A stretch of DNA of 58,970 nucleotides from CAVLDP01 sp963661945 (GTDB lineage: Bacteria > Bacillota > Clostridia > Lachnospirales > Lachnospiraceae). Within the stretch, counting starts at the first letter, position 1. The number at the start of each line of letters is the position of its first letter. This document shows, piece after piece, positions 58,970 through 58,970 of this stretch. Location of the stretch: the NCBI GenBank assembly GCA_963661945.1, contig CAVLDP010000013.1, positions 1-58,970 of the forward strand. Direction: 5' to 3'. The notes under the pieces are model-generated. The model had not been told where the DNA came from. It saw nothing but the letters and a program-made list of their open reading frames with translations, and did no database searches. The position numbers were made by a program, and so were the translations under genes.

Positions 58970-58970
58970 T

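Overview
The window looks like chromosomal DNA of a low-to-mid GC Firmicute, most likely a Clostridia/Lachnospiraceae member (inference). Reasons: TTGACA/TATAAT-type promoters with 17-bp spacers, GGAGG-type ribosome binding sites, gene orders shared with Bacillus (decarboxylase-NMP kinase-yaaR-holB-ricT-trmN6-rsmI; tsaC-ywlE-like-...-atp; rpsF-ssb-rpsR), a BMP-type nucleoside ABC transporter, MecA and YvyF-like proteins, and two complete F-type ATP synthase operons. Almost all genes are on the minus strand. It is mostly core genome; no insertion sequence, prophage or CRISPR array was seen.

Layout. (1) 1-80: promoter and leader of an rRNA operon that continues off the left edge on the minus strand. 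(2) 233-5364: nucleoside ABC transporter (binding lipoprotein, ATPase, two permeases) behind a guanine-type purine riboswitch with its own terminator; a second terminator separates the binding-protein gene from the ATPase and permeases. (3) 5355-15348: a GDP-6-deoxyhexose / surface-glycan cluster in two transcription units (GT2, GtrA, Rmd-like, Gmd | phosphohexomutase, ManC, GT2, tocopherol-cyclase-like protein, PepD). (4) greA, a small coiled-coil gene and a large membrane protein. (5) 18258-27370: tsaC, a degenerate LMW phosphatase gene, comEB, atpZ, atpI and a complete F-ATPase whose c subunit carries the full Na+ ligand set. (6) 27493-33867: a second F-ATPase with an H+-type c subunit, delta fused to the N-terminus of alpha, and an 11-codon leader ORF overlapping the atpB start. 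(7) 33989-37872: GH18 cell-wall protein and two MinD/CpaE-like proteins without the P-loop lysine, one fused to a protein kinase. (8) 38137-46811: mecA, chemoreceptor, AEC transporter, YvyF-like protein, sugar symporter, and an MBOAT/SGNH pair for polysaccharide O-acylation. (9) 46888-54230: rpsF-ssb-rpsR and the holB-region information-processing operon. (10) 54243-58969: AbiE-like pair with a degenerate toxin, a divergent ArgR-like protein, a D,D-carboxypeptidase, trmB and a tRNA-Lys(CUU).

The observations most worth following are the delta-alpha fusion together with the paired Na+/H+ ATP synthases, the nucleoside-transporter riboswitch, the kinase/ATPase-like pair with helically phased TTAA repeats upstream, the 11-residue amphipathic repeat on the tocopherol-cyclase-like protein, and several conserved proteins that have lost catalytic residues (LMW-PTP-like, AbiEii-like, Rmd-like). 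Calls rest on reading motifs and gene order; no database search was run.
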